Part shown: positions 21,271-32,655 of the stretch, in pieces
How positions within the stretch are numbered: position 1 is the first letter of the stretch
Layout of the letters: the number at the start of each line of letters is the position of its first letter
Notes under the pieces: generated by a model
The model's input: the letters and a program-made list of their open reading frames with translations, nothing else
Database searches by the model: none
What the model was told of the DNA's origin: nothing
Assembly: GCF_016801865.2 (NCBI RefSeq)
Contig: NC_068938.1
Location: 186,115,093 to 186,179,092, forward strand
Direction of reading: 5' to 3'
Length of the DNA: 64,000 bases
From: Culex pipiens pallens
Taxonomy: Eukaryota; Arthropoda; Insecta; Diptera; Culicidae
Made by a program: the position numbers and the translations under genes

Positions 21271-21960
21271 AATCAAAACTCAGCTCGTGCATTTTCAAGA
21301 AACTGGCGACATAAATCGGACAGACTGGAAAAAATACTCTTCTTAAACAAACTGTTGTTATTTACAGCCCGCCTGTTCGTTCGTCTACTTCCTATCCCCA
21401 GTCGAGGGGTGAAAATCAATCGAGAGTGAAATTCGTTTCCTGGCCTTATTTTTTTCCTCCATGGTAATTCAATTCCCTTCCGAGAGGAGAGCAAGCACCT
21501 TCAGCTTAAAGAAGGGGACTCCATAATCTACAGGTCCTGCAGGCCATCCACCGGGCATGGATGATGGCTACGCGTACGCGTCATCTCCATGGAAACGAGC
21601 CTTTTTGAAGTGCGTGGGTGCTCGAAAGTACCAGCAGCACTAAGCAACTTGAGATAATCCAGTCTCCTCCTTGAGAGGGGGTGCGAAAACGCTTGTTGCA
21701 TGCGAAATGACACTCGACGGCTGCTGGATGGCGACATGACATCATTCGCAAAGAGTTTTGTGTGAAAGGCTTGGCCCGTGTCCTGTGCCACCGGACCGGA
21801 GTCTGCAACCCCCGGGTCGTAGATTAAGACTACCATTAACCTTCGCGGGATCAACCCGCGATCGGATCTGGCCTGCGCGTGTGCACAAGGATTGATTTCA
21901 GACGATCAATATTTCTTCGCTCCGTGGCGTGAGAGTTGACCGTTTTCAGCGGGGTTTTGA
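21271..21960. promoter_or_regulatory. Unique island with short palindromes
   Basis: More balanced composition, not repeated. Contains ACGCGTACGCGT near 21570 (perfect 12-base palindrome) and CGCGGGATCAACCCGCG near 21845 (six-base stem). A 108-residue frame on - (21528-21854) shows no recognised domain. Function unknown. Confidence 0.25.
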
Positions 21961-22029
21961 GTTTTTATTAACACAGGGAAAGGAGACAAAGTAATTTGGA
22001 GGAATTAGGGTTTCCAGGAAATTTTTATC

Positions 22030-22470
22030 GTAACCAGCTGTTTTTTTAGATTTTATAATAAGAGATCATAAGATAAATCTTCTGCTAATTTTTGATATTG
22101 ATTTCTTCCAAGTCTTTAAGGAACAAAAACTTCAATTTAGCACAAATTTTAAATTTTTTATTCGTAATCGAATACTCGACACCTTTTAAATCAACTCTTG
22201 CTTTGAATATGAAATATAACAAGTATTTTAGCAATATCCAGATAAATCATAAAATTTCTGTTAAAAATTACTAAACTCAGTTAACATTTTACTTAACAAC
22301 AGAATACATTTTTTTGTTTAAATAAATTGGAAGTATTTTTTTAATATTTTTGTCAATTTTAAATATTTTTAAAGTTAATTGTTACAGCTACTTAATAAAC
22401 TGTATTCATGATCATTCAACCGATCAATCGTTCCTGTTTCCAGATAACCCTAAACTTTGAAAAAGTGTTA
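22030..22470. other. AT-rich sequence, no gene seen
   Basis: Only short frames and A/T runs. Confidence 0.4.
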
Positions 22471-22479
22471 AATTTACCA

Positions 22480-22974
22480 TCTTCTTGCTGGGGTTTCGTG
22501 CCAGCCCACAGACTAGCAATAAAGCCATCAATTAACCGACTGTCATCCGATACGTTTTGCACATTGCATTTGGGTGCTGGGCGTTGAAGTACCCTTCATC
22601 TTGCGCAAATGCTTTCACGCGATCGATCGCCATCTTCTGGGGGCCCCGCAAAATGACCCCATGATATATGGCTCAACGTCGATGTTTACCAGTCGATGAA
22701 CTTTTTTTTTTTAATTTTGCATAATTTAAGAAACAAAATCAATTCTTGATTTTTTTGTTAAAAAATATTTAAAGATTTTTTTTTTCAAAACAAGCACTTC
22801 TGTTTGTCTGTGACTCTGAATGGTGCAGTGAAAATTGATATGCCTTCGCTCATGAGACGGTCCCCAAATCGAATTTATTGCTTTATCTGGCTCCCTGGGA
22901 CCTGTCGATAAGTTATAATTACTTATGCGAGACCACCTTCTGCTGTGACGTGCGGTGCGAACGGTAGCCATTAG
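22480..22974. promoter_or_regulatory. Unique island left of the GGGGAG-ended element
   Basis: Non-repetitive, with CATCAATTAACCGACTG, TTATTGCTTTATC and GATAAGTTATAATTACTTATG. Homeodomain- and GATA-like cores are plentiful. No coding evidence. Confidence 0.25.
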
Positions 22975-22976
22975 TA

Positions 22977-24154
22977 GGGGAGATGGGGGTAAGACGGCCA
23001 CCCTAAGGGAGAAGTCTAATAAAATTTACACAACAGATTATTTTGATCTCAAATTACGTACATATTGTTCTACTACTAATCCATTATAGAAATAACATAA
23101 ATTAGTTGGTCTAAAAACCAATTTCCAATACTTTTCAGCAATTTTAAAAAAATAATTGAAATCGTGTATATATGAAATACGCGGGGTAAGACGGCCACCC
23201 AAGTGGGGTAAGACGGCCAGTGCTATAAATTTACTTAATAACTTTGCTAAATCCACCCAAATACCTACATGGTTGGTTGAACAGACTTCTCTGAACATCA
23301 TAACTATTTTGGTTGAAAAAAATTAGGTTTCAAATGTGAAGGAAAATGCTGTATAAAAAATTTAATATTTTGGCTCAGTGAATTTCATATTATTGCGACC
23401 ACATTTTATGAAAAACTGTGCATTTTTACTACAAAACAAGCACAATTTGATGCAAAATTGTTAGTTTGTGTATTTCGATTAGAATAAGTAAATCAAAATT
23501 ATGTAAACAATATTAAATTCGCGATTTTTATTAAAAGTTTGATTGGATTTCATACTGTTCAATGAGTGTTGCTATATCACAGTAAAGAATGTTGTCGAAA
23601 CGGTAGTTAACAGCATTTTGATTAAAAATGGATATAGTTTTATCGAAAATGCTTTTTCTTTATCTACAAATATGTCTTAATAGTCAAAAACCGTCAAAAA
23701 TATAACCTATATCAAATAAAATCCACAAATTACGGGTGGCCGTCTTACCCCCGGAGGAGGTGGCCGTCTTGCCCCCAAATAAATTATTTTTGTAAACATT
23801 TTTTGTAAATAGCTCATCGCATTTTTTAAACTTTTTCAAGGGACATAATCTAGGGAAAACTTCAATTTAACATGAACAAATATTTGAAGACAGGAAAACA
23901 TATTGTTATCTAACAAAAATGCCTAAGTTGTAATCCATGAAAATTACATCCAGTTTCAAGTTCAAAAATTATTTCTTTATTTTGAGCTATTTTTATACTA
24001 TTTCAAACAATATTTTTGACAAAGGTGACTCCATATGCATTATTTAGCATGAGGAACAGTATTGCTAAACATTTTAGTAATATTAATTAGTATACTTATT
24101 AAAACAGTGGGGTGGCCGTCTTACCCCGCCTGGCCGTCTTACCCCCAGCTCCCC
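22977..24154. mobile_element. TA-flanked element with GGGGTAAGACGGCCA ends
   Basis: Both ends are inverted copies (GGGGAGATGGGGGTAAGACG on the left; the right end is the complement with GGGGAGCTGGGGG). TA lies outside both (22975-22976 and 24155-24156). The GGGGTAAGACGGCCA block is repeated inside near 23180-23220 and 23745-23780, so the element carries several sub-terminal copies. A TA duplication fits the Tc1/mariner/pogo supergroup. No transposase frame. Confidence 0.8.
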
Positions 24155-24299
24155 TATGACTGCAATATTATTCATTTTAAAATAATTTAAAAATATAAAT
24201 TAATCTTTTGAAAATCCAAATTTATGATTTTGATTCTGTTTGATTCTTAACAAATTATATGCAAATTTGCCAATTTTCCTTAGACTTATCAACTAAACC

Positions 24300-25090
24300 T
24301 TAACACTTAACTCAAACCCAAAAAACTATCAAAAAGTCGAGAACGTGATTGAATGCCACAAAACTTGTTGGCAGAGTCCGTCGCTCCTCCACCGCACACG
24401 TCCCAAAAACCTCGCCTTCAAACTTTTCCCCACAAAAAAAAACCCAAAAATCCACCCGAAAACGACCAACTTTGATAGCTTCTTAACGCGATGACTTTAA
24501 TGTCTTCCTTCTCCGGTTCGAGAGAGCGAGTTCGGGGGCTCAAGTATCGGTTGCACACGCGATTTCCATCGAACTTTGTGTGCATTTTGGTTGGAAGGAA
24601 CCCCCCCCCCCCCTCAAATTTGTGGTTGTGGCGGTGGGGATCGTCCATAAAAGTGCCCATCATTCTGTAGAAAACTTTTCGTTTGCGGTGTCACTTTTCG
24701 GCGGATAGACTGTAACGAACAGTTCTGGCTGTCACTTTTTCTTGAAAACTTTGTCACTCTCGTTGGAGAGGTTTTTTTCTTGCTTCTCTTGAGTTTTTAT
24801 GATTCCGGTCATAAAATTAATATTTTGTGTCATGTGGATGTCACTTGCCAGCACGCGGCCGACTGGTTTCACTTTCGTTAGCGGATTTCATTTGGGTTTT
24901 GGACAGGATTTGAAATTAGATGTGACAGAATTCATTTCTATTAGAAATAGCAGTTTGAATTGCAAAAATTGGGATTTTAGGGAAGAATTTAGCTTTGTAT
25001 CAATCTGGAAAAGTTTTTTTTCGGATACTCGGAGTTCACTTTCAATTTCCACGATATTTCGAGACAGAATGGACCAAATCGGTTGAAATT
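24300..25090. promoter_or_regulatory. Unique island with C-homopolymer
   Basis: Non-repetitive, moderate composition. A C run of about 13 sits at 24601-24613, a likely indel hotspot. The 95-residue + frame at 24799 is not recognised. Confidence 0.25.
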
Positions 25091-25732
25091 TTTAATTAAT
25101 TTCCTCATCATATTCCGCTAAGATAAACATTTTGTATAAATGTATGGAACGGATTTTATTATATTAAAATGTAAGATTATTACATTATTTTGAATTTTCA
25201 ATTTTGAACTCTATTAGTGTTTATTATTAAATGATCAATTTACAATTTCGTGTTTCTTATAACCTAATAGAGTTTTGGACTTCCTTTCAACTTTAGTTTA
25301 CACTATAATTCATTTAGATGTAATTGGATATTCTAACAATAGATTTGGCAAGAGAAGGAAAAAAAATAGAAAACAACCTTCGACCTTCGATACAAGCATA
25401 CATAAAAATATTTGAAGAGATTGAGGGTGACCGAGGTTGCTAATCAATAATATTTGCGTCTAACGATGATCTATCGTTATTTCGAAAAGTCTATCGTCGA
25501 TAATTTTATCGGCAATAACGGACGATAACTATTTTTTTTAAATATTTCTTAATCAATTTATTAAACCATATCCTGATAAATTTTCAATGCATTCACGAAG
25601 ATTTTAGTTTTTGGAAATTTATCAAGTTTTTTAGCATAAATACTCAAAATTGCTCATAAAATACCGTATTTTTTAAAAGTACCCAAATTTTCTTAATTTG
25701 AGCGAAATTTTGAACAAAAACAAAATACCGTA
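25091..25732. other. AT-rich sequence, no gene seen
   Basis: Contains a small repeat near 25250-25325 shared with 11611-11740 and a run of CGATAA/TTATCG motifs near 25460-25530. No gene. Confidence 0.35.
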
Positions 25733-25734
25733 TA

Positions 25735-26381
25735 CAGTCATCCCACATATTCGGAACACCCACAAATTCGGAACACTTTTGTGGTAATTTGTCAATAGGA
25801 TGCAAAATGCAACTTTTCTGTCGTCCCTGCTATTTTTAGGACCTTTATTTGGACATTCTCTTGCTATTTCACTAGTAAAAATAGTACTTTTTGCACAAAA
25901 ACCTCATTTCAAGACAGTTTCATCCAGGGCAGCAAAACACTGCCTCCAAATTGCCTGTTCCATAATTGTGGGATGTTATTGTACCTCCCACAATTGTGGA
26001 ACACCTGAATTTAATTGTTTTTTTTTCATAAAAAAAGTTATCAGACCATGTTTAAAACATCACTAAGCTTGAGTTTTATTGGTTTCAGAGTGTGAAGTCA
26101 TTTTTTTTGTAAAAAATATGTACTCCTGGAGAGAAAAAAAAGTTTGTTTACATCGTAAGAAAAAAGTGTTCCGAATTTGTGGATTTCAAGGGTCAATGTT
26201 TTTCTTTAAAAACTTGATATAAAACGTAAAATTGTACAGCAAGTCTATACATCAATCGAAAGATCGCAAGAAAAGCTTTCACAAGAAGGAAAAAGCAAAT
26301 CATTATGTTCAATTATCGATTTTCTATGATTTGTTTAACGTTGGCAGATCTGTAAACTGTTCCGAATGTGAGGGATGACTG
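25735..26381. mobile_element. pogo-like MITE with CAGTCATCCC ends
   Basis: Terminal inverted repeats of about 25 bases begin CAGTCATCCC and continue into ATTCGGAACA, with TA on both sides (25733-25734 and 26382-26383). CAGT-starting ends with TA duplications fit the pogo/Tigger branch of Tc1/mariner. It interrupts a degenerate AT-rich repeat whose units resume at 26385. No transposase frame. Confidence 0.82.
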
Positions 26382-26384
26382 TAC

Positions 26385-26765
26385 TCGAAAAAAAATCAAA
26401 TTTTCAAAATTTGCAGTATGAATTTCAAACAAAGAAAATTGTGTAAGCTTTTTCATGTTTCAGATTGTTTTTTGAATTTAGATTTCACAAAATACTTTAT
26501 TTTTTTCGAAAATACTCAAATTTTCAAAATTTGCAGTATGGATTTTAAACAATTCAAAATTTTGTAAGCTTTTTCACAATTCTAGAGTTTTTTTTTTTCA
26601 AAACTTAAATTTTCACAAAATACTGTATTGTTTTGGAAAGTACTCAAATTTTCTAAAAATATTGTATTTTTTAAAAAAATACTAAAATTTTCTAAAAATG
26701 CAATATGAGTAGTATTATAACGTATTGTTTCGAAAATACTCAAATTTTAAAATATTCAATATGGG
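26385..26765. repeat. Degenerate ~120-bp AT-rich tandem repeat
   Basis: TTTTCAAAATTTGCAGTATG recurs at 26401 and 26521. Weaker copies follow to about 26760 and lie before the MITE near 25660-25730. Confidence 0.6.
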
Positions 26766-26939
26766 TGTCAATTGAAACGAAATTTATGCTTCAGGAGAAC
26801 ATTATTTTTTATATGCTTCAAATAAATTTTAATATTTTCAAGAATCAAATTTCCTTATGTTTGATACACATATTGTGAACTATGAAAATTTGAATATTTT
26901 CGAAAAAAATACGGTATTTTGCGAAAATTTTAGTTTTTT

Positions 26940-28025
26940 ACAAAACACTCTACCCATACCAACTCGTACGAAACCGGAAAAAGTTGCCCCGACCCCTCTT
27001 CGATTTTCGTGAAACTTTGCTCTAAGGGATAATTTTGGTCCCTGATCACGAATCCGAGGTCCATTTTTCGATAACTCATGAAGGTTGGGCGGTACGACCC
27101 CTTTCATTTTTATGGTTTTTTTTACTAAGACACGTTTTTCAGTGATTTGTAGCTCGCAACCGTGAAGAGACAAAAATTTTGTGTCAAAGGGACTTTTGTG
27201 TAAATTAGACGCCCGATTTAATGGCGTACTCAAAATTCCGAAAAAAAAAACATATTTTTCATCAAAAAAAGTTAAAAAATAGTATTAAAATCGCTGCTAA
27301 CCGGATACACTCACTCATCACAATAATATTTTTTTTAAATCTGATTCTCGCAAAGAACGAGTCACAACAATCGTCCAAGACGTCATTCTTATGCAAAATT
27401 AGCTGAGCTTTCTAAAAAAAAAAACTTTCTTAAGCACACGATTGAGTTTAAGGGGTTAAAAATTCGAAAAACTGGTCAAAATGGTCAAAATCATAACTTT
27501 TTTCAAAAAACTTCCATGTAAAATTCTGATAACTCGTGAAGAAAACATGCAAACCGTTAATGTCTACATATAAATATTTTTGTTTTTGTCTGCTCTACAA
27601 CTTTGTAGAACATTGTTACATTCTGAAATGTTACCCTGCAAAGTTGAAAAAAACACGTAATTTGAATATGATTTTTTTTTTCTAAATGGAAAAATGACCC
27701 TTCTGGGTTATTTCTATTTTTTATTTTGCTATTTTTTAACTGTTTTTGATGAAAAATACGTTTTTTCGGAATCCGTCTAATTTTACATAAAAGTCTCTTT
27801 GACACCAAATTTCTATCTCTTCACGGTTGCGAGCTACAAATCACTGAAAAACGTGTCTTAGTAAAAAACCATAAAAATGAAAGGGTCGTACCACCCCACC
27901 GTCACGAGATATCGAAAAATGGACCACGGATTCGTGATTAGAAACAAAATAACTCCTTAGAGCAAAGTTTCACGCAAATCAAAGAGGGGTCAGGGCAACT
28001 GCTGTGGGAGTTGGCGGAGAATGAC
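26940..28025. mobile_element. Inverted-repeat element with ~300-bp arms
   Basis: Left arm 26950-27270 and right arm about 27735-28020 are inverted copies, sharing GACCCCTCTT, GTGAAACTTTGCTCTAAGG, GATTCGTG, ACACGTTTTTCAGTGATTTG and CGCAACCGTGAAGAGA. The centre is AT-rich. From memory, this resembles an abundant Culicinae repeat whose end contains GGGTCATTCTCCGCCAACTC. No transposase frame. Confidence 0.75.
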
Positions 28026-28199
28026 CCTATTTGCCTGATACTCACATTGAAATTTCGAAAGTTTTTGAAAAAGTACGGTATTTTGTGAGCTTTGTGAATT
28101 TTGAGTATTTATACTTTGAGTCTTACTACAAAAAAATATTCTTCTTAATGAAAGCATAGAATATTTAAATTAGGTCGATTAATGAAACATTTCATACGC

Positions 28200-28691
28200 G
28201 CGTCGAAAATCCAGTTTTTATTTTCAAAAAATCGTATCTCAGAGTAACCAAAACATAACTTCACAATTTTTTGATTTGTTATGTGAAATTTTCCGAGGAA
28301 TCCGATAAAAATATTTTCAGACATAGGCTCTTTGGTCCCGAGACCTTCAAAACAGCTTTTTAAGTTTTCATACGACGTTTCTAAATGTTAAGCTAGACTT
28401 TTGAAGCTTCTTACTATTTTTCCTAAATATTCAAACTAATACCCTTTCTTTTGCGTCTAAGACATCTAAAATCGGATGAAATGGCGCGGAGATATGGTTT
28501 TTTGAAAAAAGTGGTTTTTGCGAAAATCGACGAAAATTGCCATTTTTCGGACCACCCTAAAACGGCGTAGGTCACCCTAATGGCCAAACAAAAAAATACG
28601 GGTCTTATTATTTCGGCCAAGGAAGCCCCAGAAAAATGTTGAGCCCGATCGGAGAACTTTTTTTTCGAATCATGGTGTTTTCGTGGGGAAT
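28200..28691. mobile_element. Copy of the CAGCAATTCC family (right end intact)
   Basis: Ends in GGGGAATTGCTG, with GAGCCCGATCGGAGAACTT, CGAAAATCGACGAAAA and CATAGGCTCTTTGGTCC segments shared with 11972-12386 and 31600-32060. Confidence 0.65.
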
Positions 28692-29215
28692 TGCTGCTAA
28701 ATTTTATTTTTTGTCTGCAAAGGAAACTCATAGCAGATAGAATTTCAAACTTATGATTTCAATATTTTTTTTATGTTTCAATGATAACAAATAATTTTTA
28801 ATATGTTCTGTATAATGTTCTTTAATTTGAAAAGTCCACCAATACGTTTATTCACAGCATTAATCTACATGTCGGGCGAAAAATGTTTATAACCTACCAA
28901 AGTTATAAAAAACGAATTGGAATTGCAGAGTTAGATGACTTTTTTGCAACAAAAACTATACTGTTGTATAGATTATTTATCGGTCAGAATTGACCGATAA
29001 TAAAATTATAATACAAAACGATTTTAAAATAAATAGTTTTTTCGCAATCATGTTTAACATATTTTAAATTGTTTCACTTTTAACTTTTTTAAAATATTAA
29101 TGAAACAAATATTTTTAATGCCGCATACATTTCAATAAAAATTTATTCAAGATTTGTAAAAAAAAAAAAAAAATAAATATTGTATTCATGATTGTATCTA
29201 TCTTTGGAAAGAGAA
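28692..29215. other. AT-rich sequence with poly-A run
   Basis: No gene. A poly-A run of about 16 lies at 29157-29172. Confidence 0.4.
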
Positions 29216-30235
29216 CACTTGTTAACTCGACCTAGAACAGAGCAACATGCTTGTTCACCTGGGAAGACATCTTCTTTTCATCTCTCCACTTTTCCCTATC
29301 GCTTCAAACTCAGCTCCAGTGGGTGCCACAACCCACTTTTCATAGCGTAAAAAGGGATTCCTCCCAACGCCGCGAGGACACCTTTCCCGCAACAGTGCTT
29401 GACCGAAGCCGAACTAGAAGACTGGAAAAGTTGAAACAAAGTACATTTTCCAGGAGTGTGCTCCATCCACGAGTGCAGCACCCTCCGAGCACCCACTTGG
29501 TAACAGGTTCAGTAAATTGCTTTTCCAACCCCCTCCCCTAAACTCCTACACTTTTGTGGGTGGACTCCGTGACTGCGGACTGCGAAAAACATCAACAATC
29601 ACCCGGGAACAGGTTGCAGCGGCGGAACCCTGCGGAAAGTCCGGGGGAGGTGAAAAATTCGTACCTTTTCATCTATTCTTGTCACGTGATGAAGAGCATT
29701 AGAAAAAAAAATAGGCGGGAAGGTTTTCCGACCCCCCTCTGGCATTTATTTCCCCCGAGGAAGAAAAAAACACGTCGCCAGGAGGTTCGCATGTCTGCTG
29801 GAAATTGGTAGCGCGACTGTACGCCCCCTTCGCCTATTCTGGAAGACCCCGGTTTCTGGAGCAGAATTTTCGAAGGGGCCACAACCAGCAGCAATGAGTT
29901 TAATGATATTTCCTTTTTCCTCGAATGGGGGGAGGAGGAGGACTAGGCGGTTATTGCGACGTTTGGAAGAATGTCCCGGGCCTTGTTTGGCTGGGCCAGA
30001 TAGCGAAAGTGCCATGACCAAGATCAAGTTCATGATACGGGAGAGCGGGAAGGAATGTTGGGTTAAATAGCTGGGCCTAACGAATTTGGAAGGGAGCAGA
30101 GGTCGCCGGTTTCCTGGACGAAATGTAAAATCGATAATGGTGTCTTTAACGAAAAGTGTGGCCAAAGTGTGCTGCAGATAAGAGCCCGGTTGTAACGAGC
30201 AGAAGCAATTTTTGGAAGGTTAGTGTGACTTTGGA
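29216..30235. promoter_or_regulatory. Unique island, about 1 kb
   Basis: Clearly less AT-rich and not repeated. Several overlapping short frames on both strands (up to 139 residues, 29746-30165 -) show no recognisable domain, and none is flanked by a convincing acceptor-donor pair. Candidate regulatory or unrecognised exon-bearing DNA. Confidence 0.25.
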
Positions 30236-31125
30236 ATATTTTGGAAATCCTTTCTTTAAGATCATGCAAATTTCACGGGGACCTTAATTTCAAAACACCA
30301 AATTTCACGGAAATTTCGCGAAACGTGAAAAATATTAAAATAACTATCAAATTTATTGTTAACCTGAAAAAATCTTCACTTAATTTCAACGTGACAAAAA
30401 AAATCTTGATAATAAATGTTAGGCATGCGTTTTGTCATTTATTGAGCTGCCTTTTTAATTTTCGTAACGAAATCTTCAAAATTTTATTCAAAATCAGAAA
30501 ACAAAAAAAATAACTTCCACGAAAATATCCAATTAAAATAATAATCAAATATCGTGAAAATAAAACAGCCTCAGAAAAAATATGAAATACTCTTAAAATG
30601 TGACTTTAAAAATAAAAAAACTTGAATCCATCAACTTCTTTTAAAATTAAACCTTTCAAAATTCAAATTAAATAATAGTTAAATTTTTATAACGACGAAT
30701 GACAAAAATGTTAAATTTAGTTAGTTTCCTGAAAAAACTGACAACTATTGTTTGAAGTATCAAGAAAATGGCAATCTATTTTCTCAATATTTTTCTTCCT
30801 CTTCTCTGATGGAATTACATTTTTCAATCTATTTTTTTGCTCCTCCGGTTATATCATTGAACGGAAGAAAAGGGAAAGACGACTCTTAAAGGAATAATTG
30901 GAATAATAAATGATTTCTTAAAATAAATCAATACAACTCAAAAAAATCTGTGCTAAGTTTAAAAAAATCTCAATAACTTGTTTAGTAAATTTTAAAAAGT
31001 TTTGGTTGAAAGAGACAAAATTGAAAAAAAGAAATCCGAGAATATTTTTTTCTTCTTTGAATGATTTTTATTAACTTATCAGTAAATGTTGTATCTATTT
31101 CATGTTAATGTTTGTTTTGCAAACA
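30236..31125. other. AT-rich sequence, no gene seen
   Basis: Only short uninformative frames. Confidence 0.4.
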
Positions 31126-31128
31126 ATT

Positions 31129-31313
31129 CTGGAGTTTTTTTTTTTTTTTTGAAAAGGCCCAATAAACCAAATTTTCAGTTTTTGCTTTTTGGGTGTTTTT
31201 TAATACCCCTGACTCAAGGCGGTTTCAAAAACACCCAAATAGCAAAGACTGGAAATTTGGTTTATTGGACCTTTTCACAAAAAAAAAAAATAAATAAATA
31301 AAACTCCAGAATT
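31129..31313. mobile_element. Small foldback MITE
   Basis: Two inverted arms, CTGGAGTTTTTTT, CCAATAAACCAAATTT and TTTTTGGGTG with their complements, enclose a short loop. AATT lies outside both ends. Arms are slightly diverged and one contains an added AAAT repeat. Confidence 0.7.
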
Positions 31314-31499
31314 CTTCAAATGGTTCATATGCTTTTCAACTAAAATCTAATGAAATTTACTTTAAAGGTCTTTATGAATGAAATATTTATTATTTTGTTG
31401 ATAAATTTCAAGGAATTTCGCGGTAATCTTCAAATTTCATGATTTTTACGCTCTCCGCGAAATCGTGAAAATTCACTAACCCTAATCTTTAGGTCATCG

Positions 31500-32180
31500 C
31501 TGAAATTTTGAAGTTATCATAGTCTTAGTGAAAAAGTTGATTTTTTTTTCAATTTCGTCATTCTCCGGTTTTTGCGCGTGGCGCGTCAAAAAACACGGAT
31601 TTTATTTAAAAAAAAATCATATCTCCGAATCCTGTTAATGAACTTCTCCCATTTTAGAGTATGTTATGTACAAATGTTCGGGAAATCCGATTAAAATATT
31701 TCTAGACGTAGGCTCTTTGGTCCAGACACCGTCAAAACGGCATTTTAAAGGTTCATACGTCTTTTTCATATGTAAGGCTAGATTTTTCAAACTTCTTACT
31801 ATTTTTCTTTGAAAGGCCAACTTATCACCTTTCACTTGCGTATAAGACAATTGAAATCGGTTTAAATGGCGAGGAGTTATGATTTTTCTACAAAAGTGTT
31901 TTTTTGCGAAAATCGACGAAAATGGCCATTTTTCAGACCACCCTAATGGCCAATCAAAAAAATACGGGTCCAATTATTTCGGTCAGGGAACCCCCAGAAA
32001 AATTTTGAGCCCGATCCGAGGACTTTTGTTTTTTCCATGCGGGTTTCGTGAGGAATTGCTGTACAAATGTTAGGTTTCGTAAATAAAAAGTTGAAAATTT
32101 GATCAAAGTTTATAAGAAATTGATTTTTTTTAAATGACCCCAAAGCCACTTTTACAGCATGATTTATCAATTTTATAAAT
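31500..32180. mobile_element. Long copy of the CAGCAATTCC family
   Basis: Shares ordered segments with 28200-28691 and extends right to CAAAGCCACTTTTACAGCATG. The right part is repeated at 44356-44735. No transposase frame. Confidence 0.6.
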
Positions 32181-32253
32181 TTACTATAAATTTTTTTCTA
32201 CTGAAAATAGTTATAAATCTGAAGATATTTTTGTATTCTGTTTCAAAAACAAA

Positions 32254-32257
32254 TTAA
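32254..32257. repeat. TTAA target duplication (left)
   Basis: TTAA abuts GGCCCCCGTCTCG; its partner is at 42396-42399. Confidence 0.75.
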
Positions 32258-32655
32258 GGCCCCCGTCTCGTGACTCGCGCGCGCGTGGTTTATCATTTTT
32301 CATATTTGTTATATTATTGTTTTTAAAAATCCAAATACATCACGATTTAGAGAATTTTCTCAGCTTTCTAACTAAGGGTTCATTTTTCAAAAAAAGTGAG
32401 TTTTTCTTCTTCATCGGTGCTTTTTAGTAAAATAGTTTTTCAAAATTCTGGGGTATTTCAAAATTTATCGCGATGACCTATACTTTTTTTTACACCAAAA
32501 TGTTCATTGGGATGTGGGCAACATATGTCTAGAACATTGTTATAATTTTTGACCAAAATATATTGCCGGTTTTTTAGTAAAAACTATAGCGCGCCATCAC
32601 CATATTTTAAAAATATTGAAAAAGCTGGTTTTTACCTTGGAAGGCAAAAATCTCG

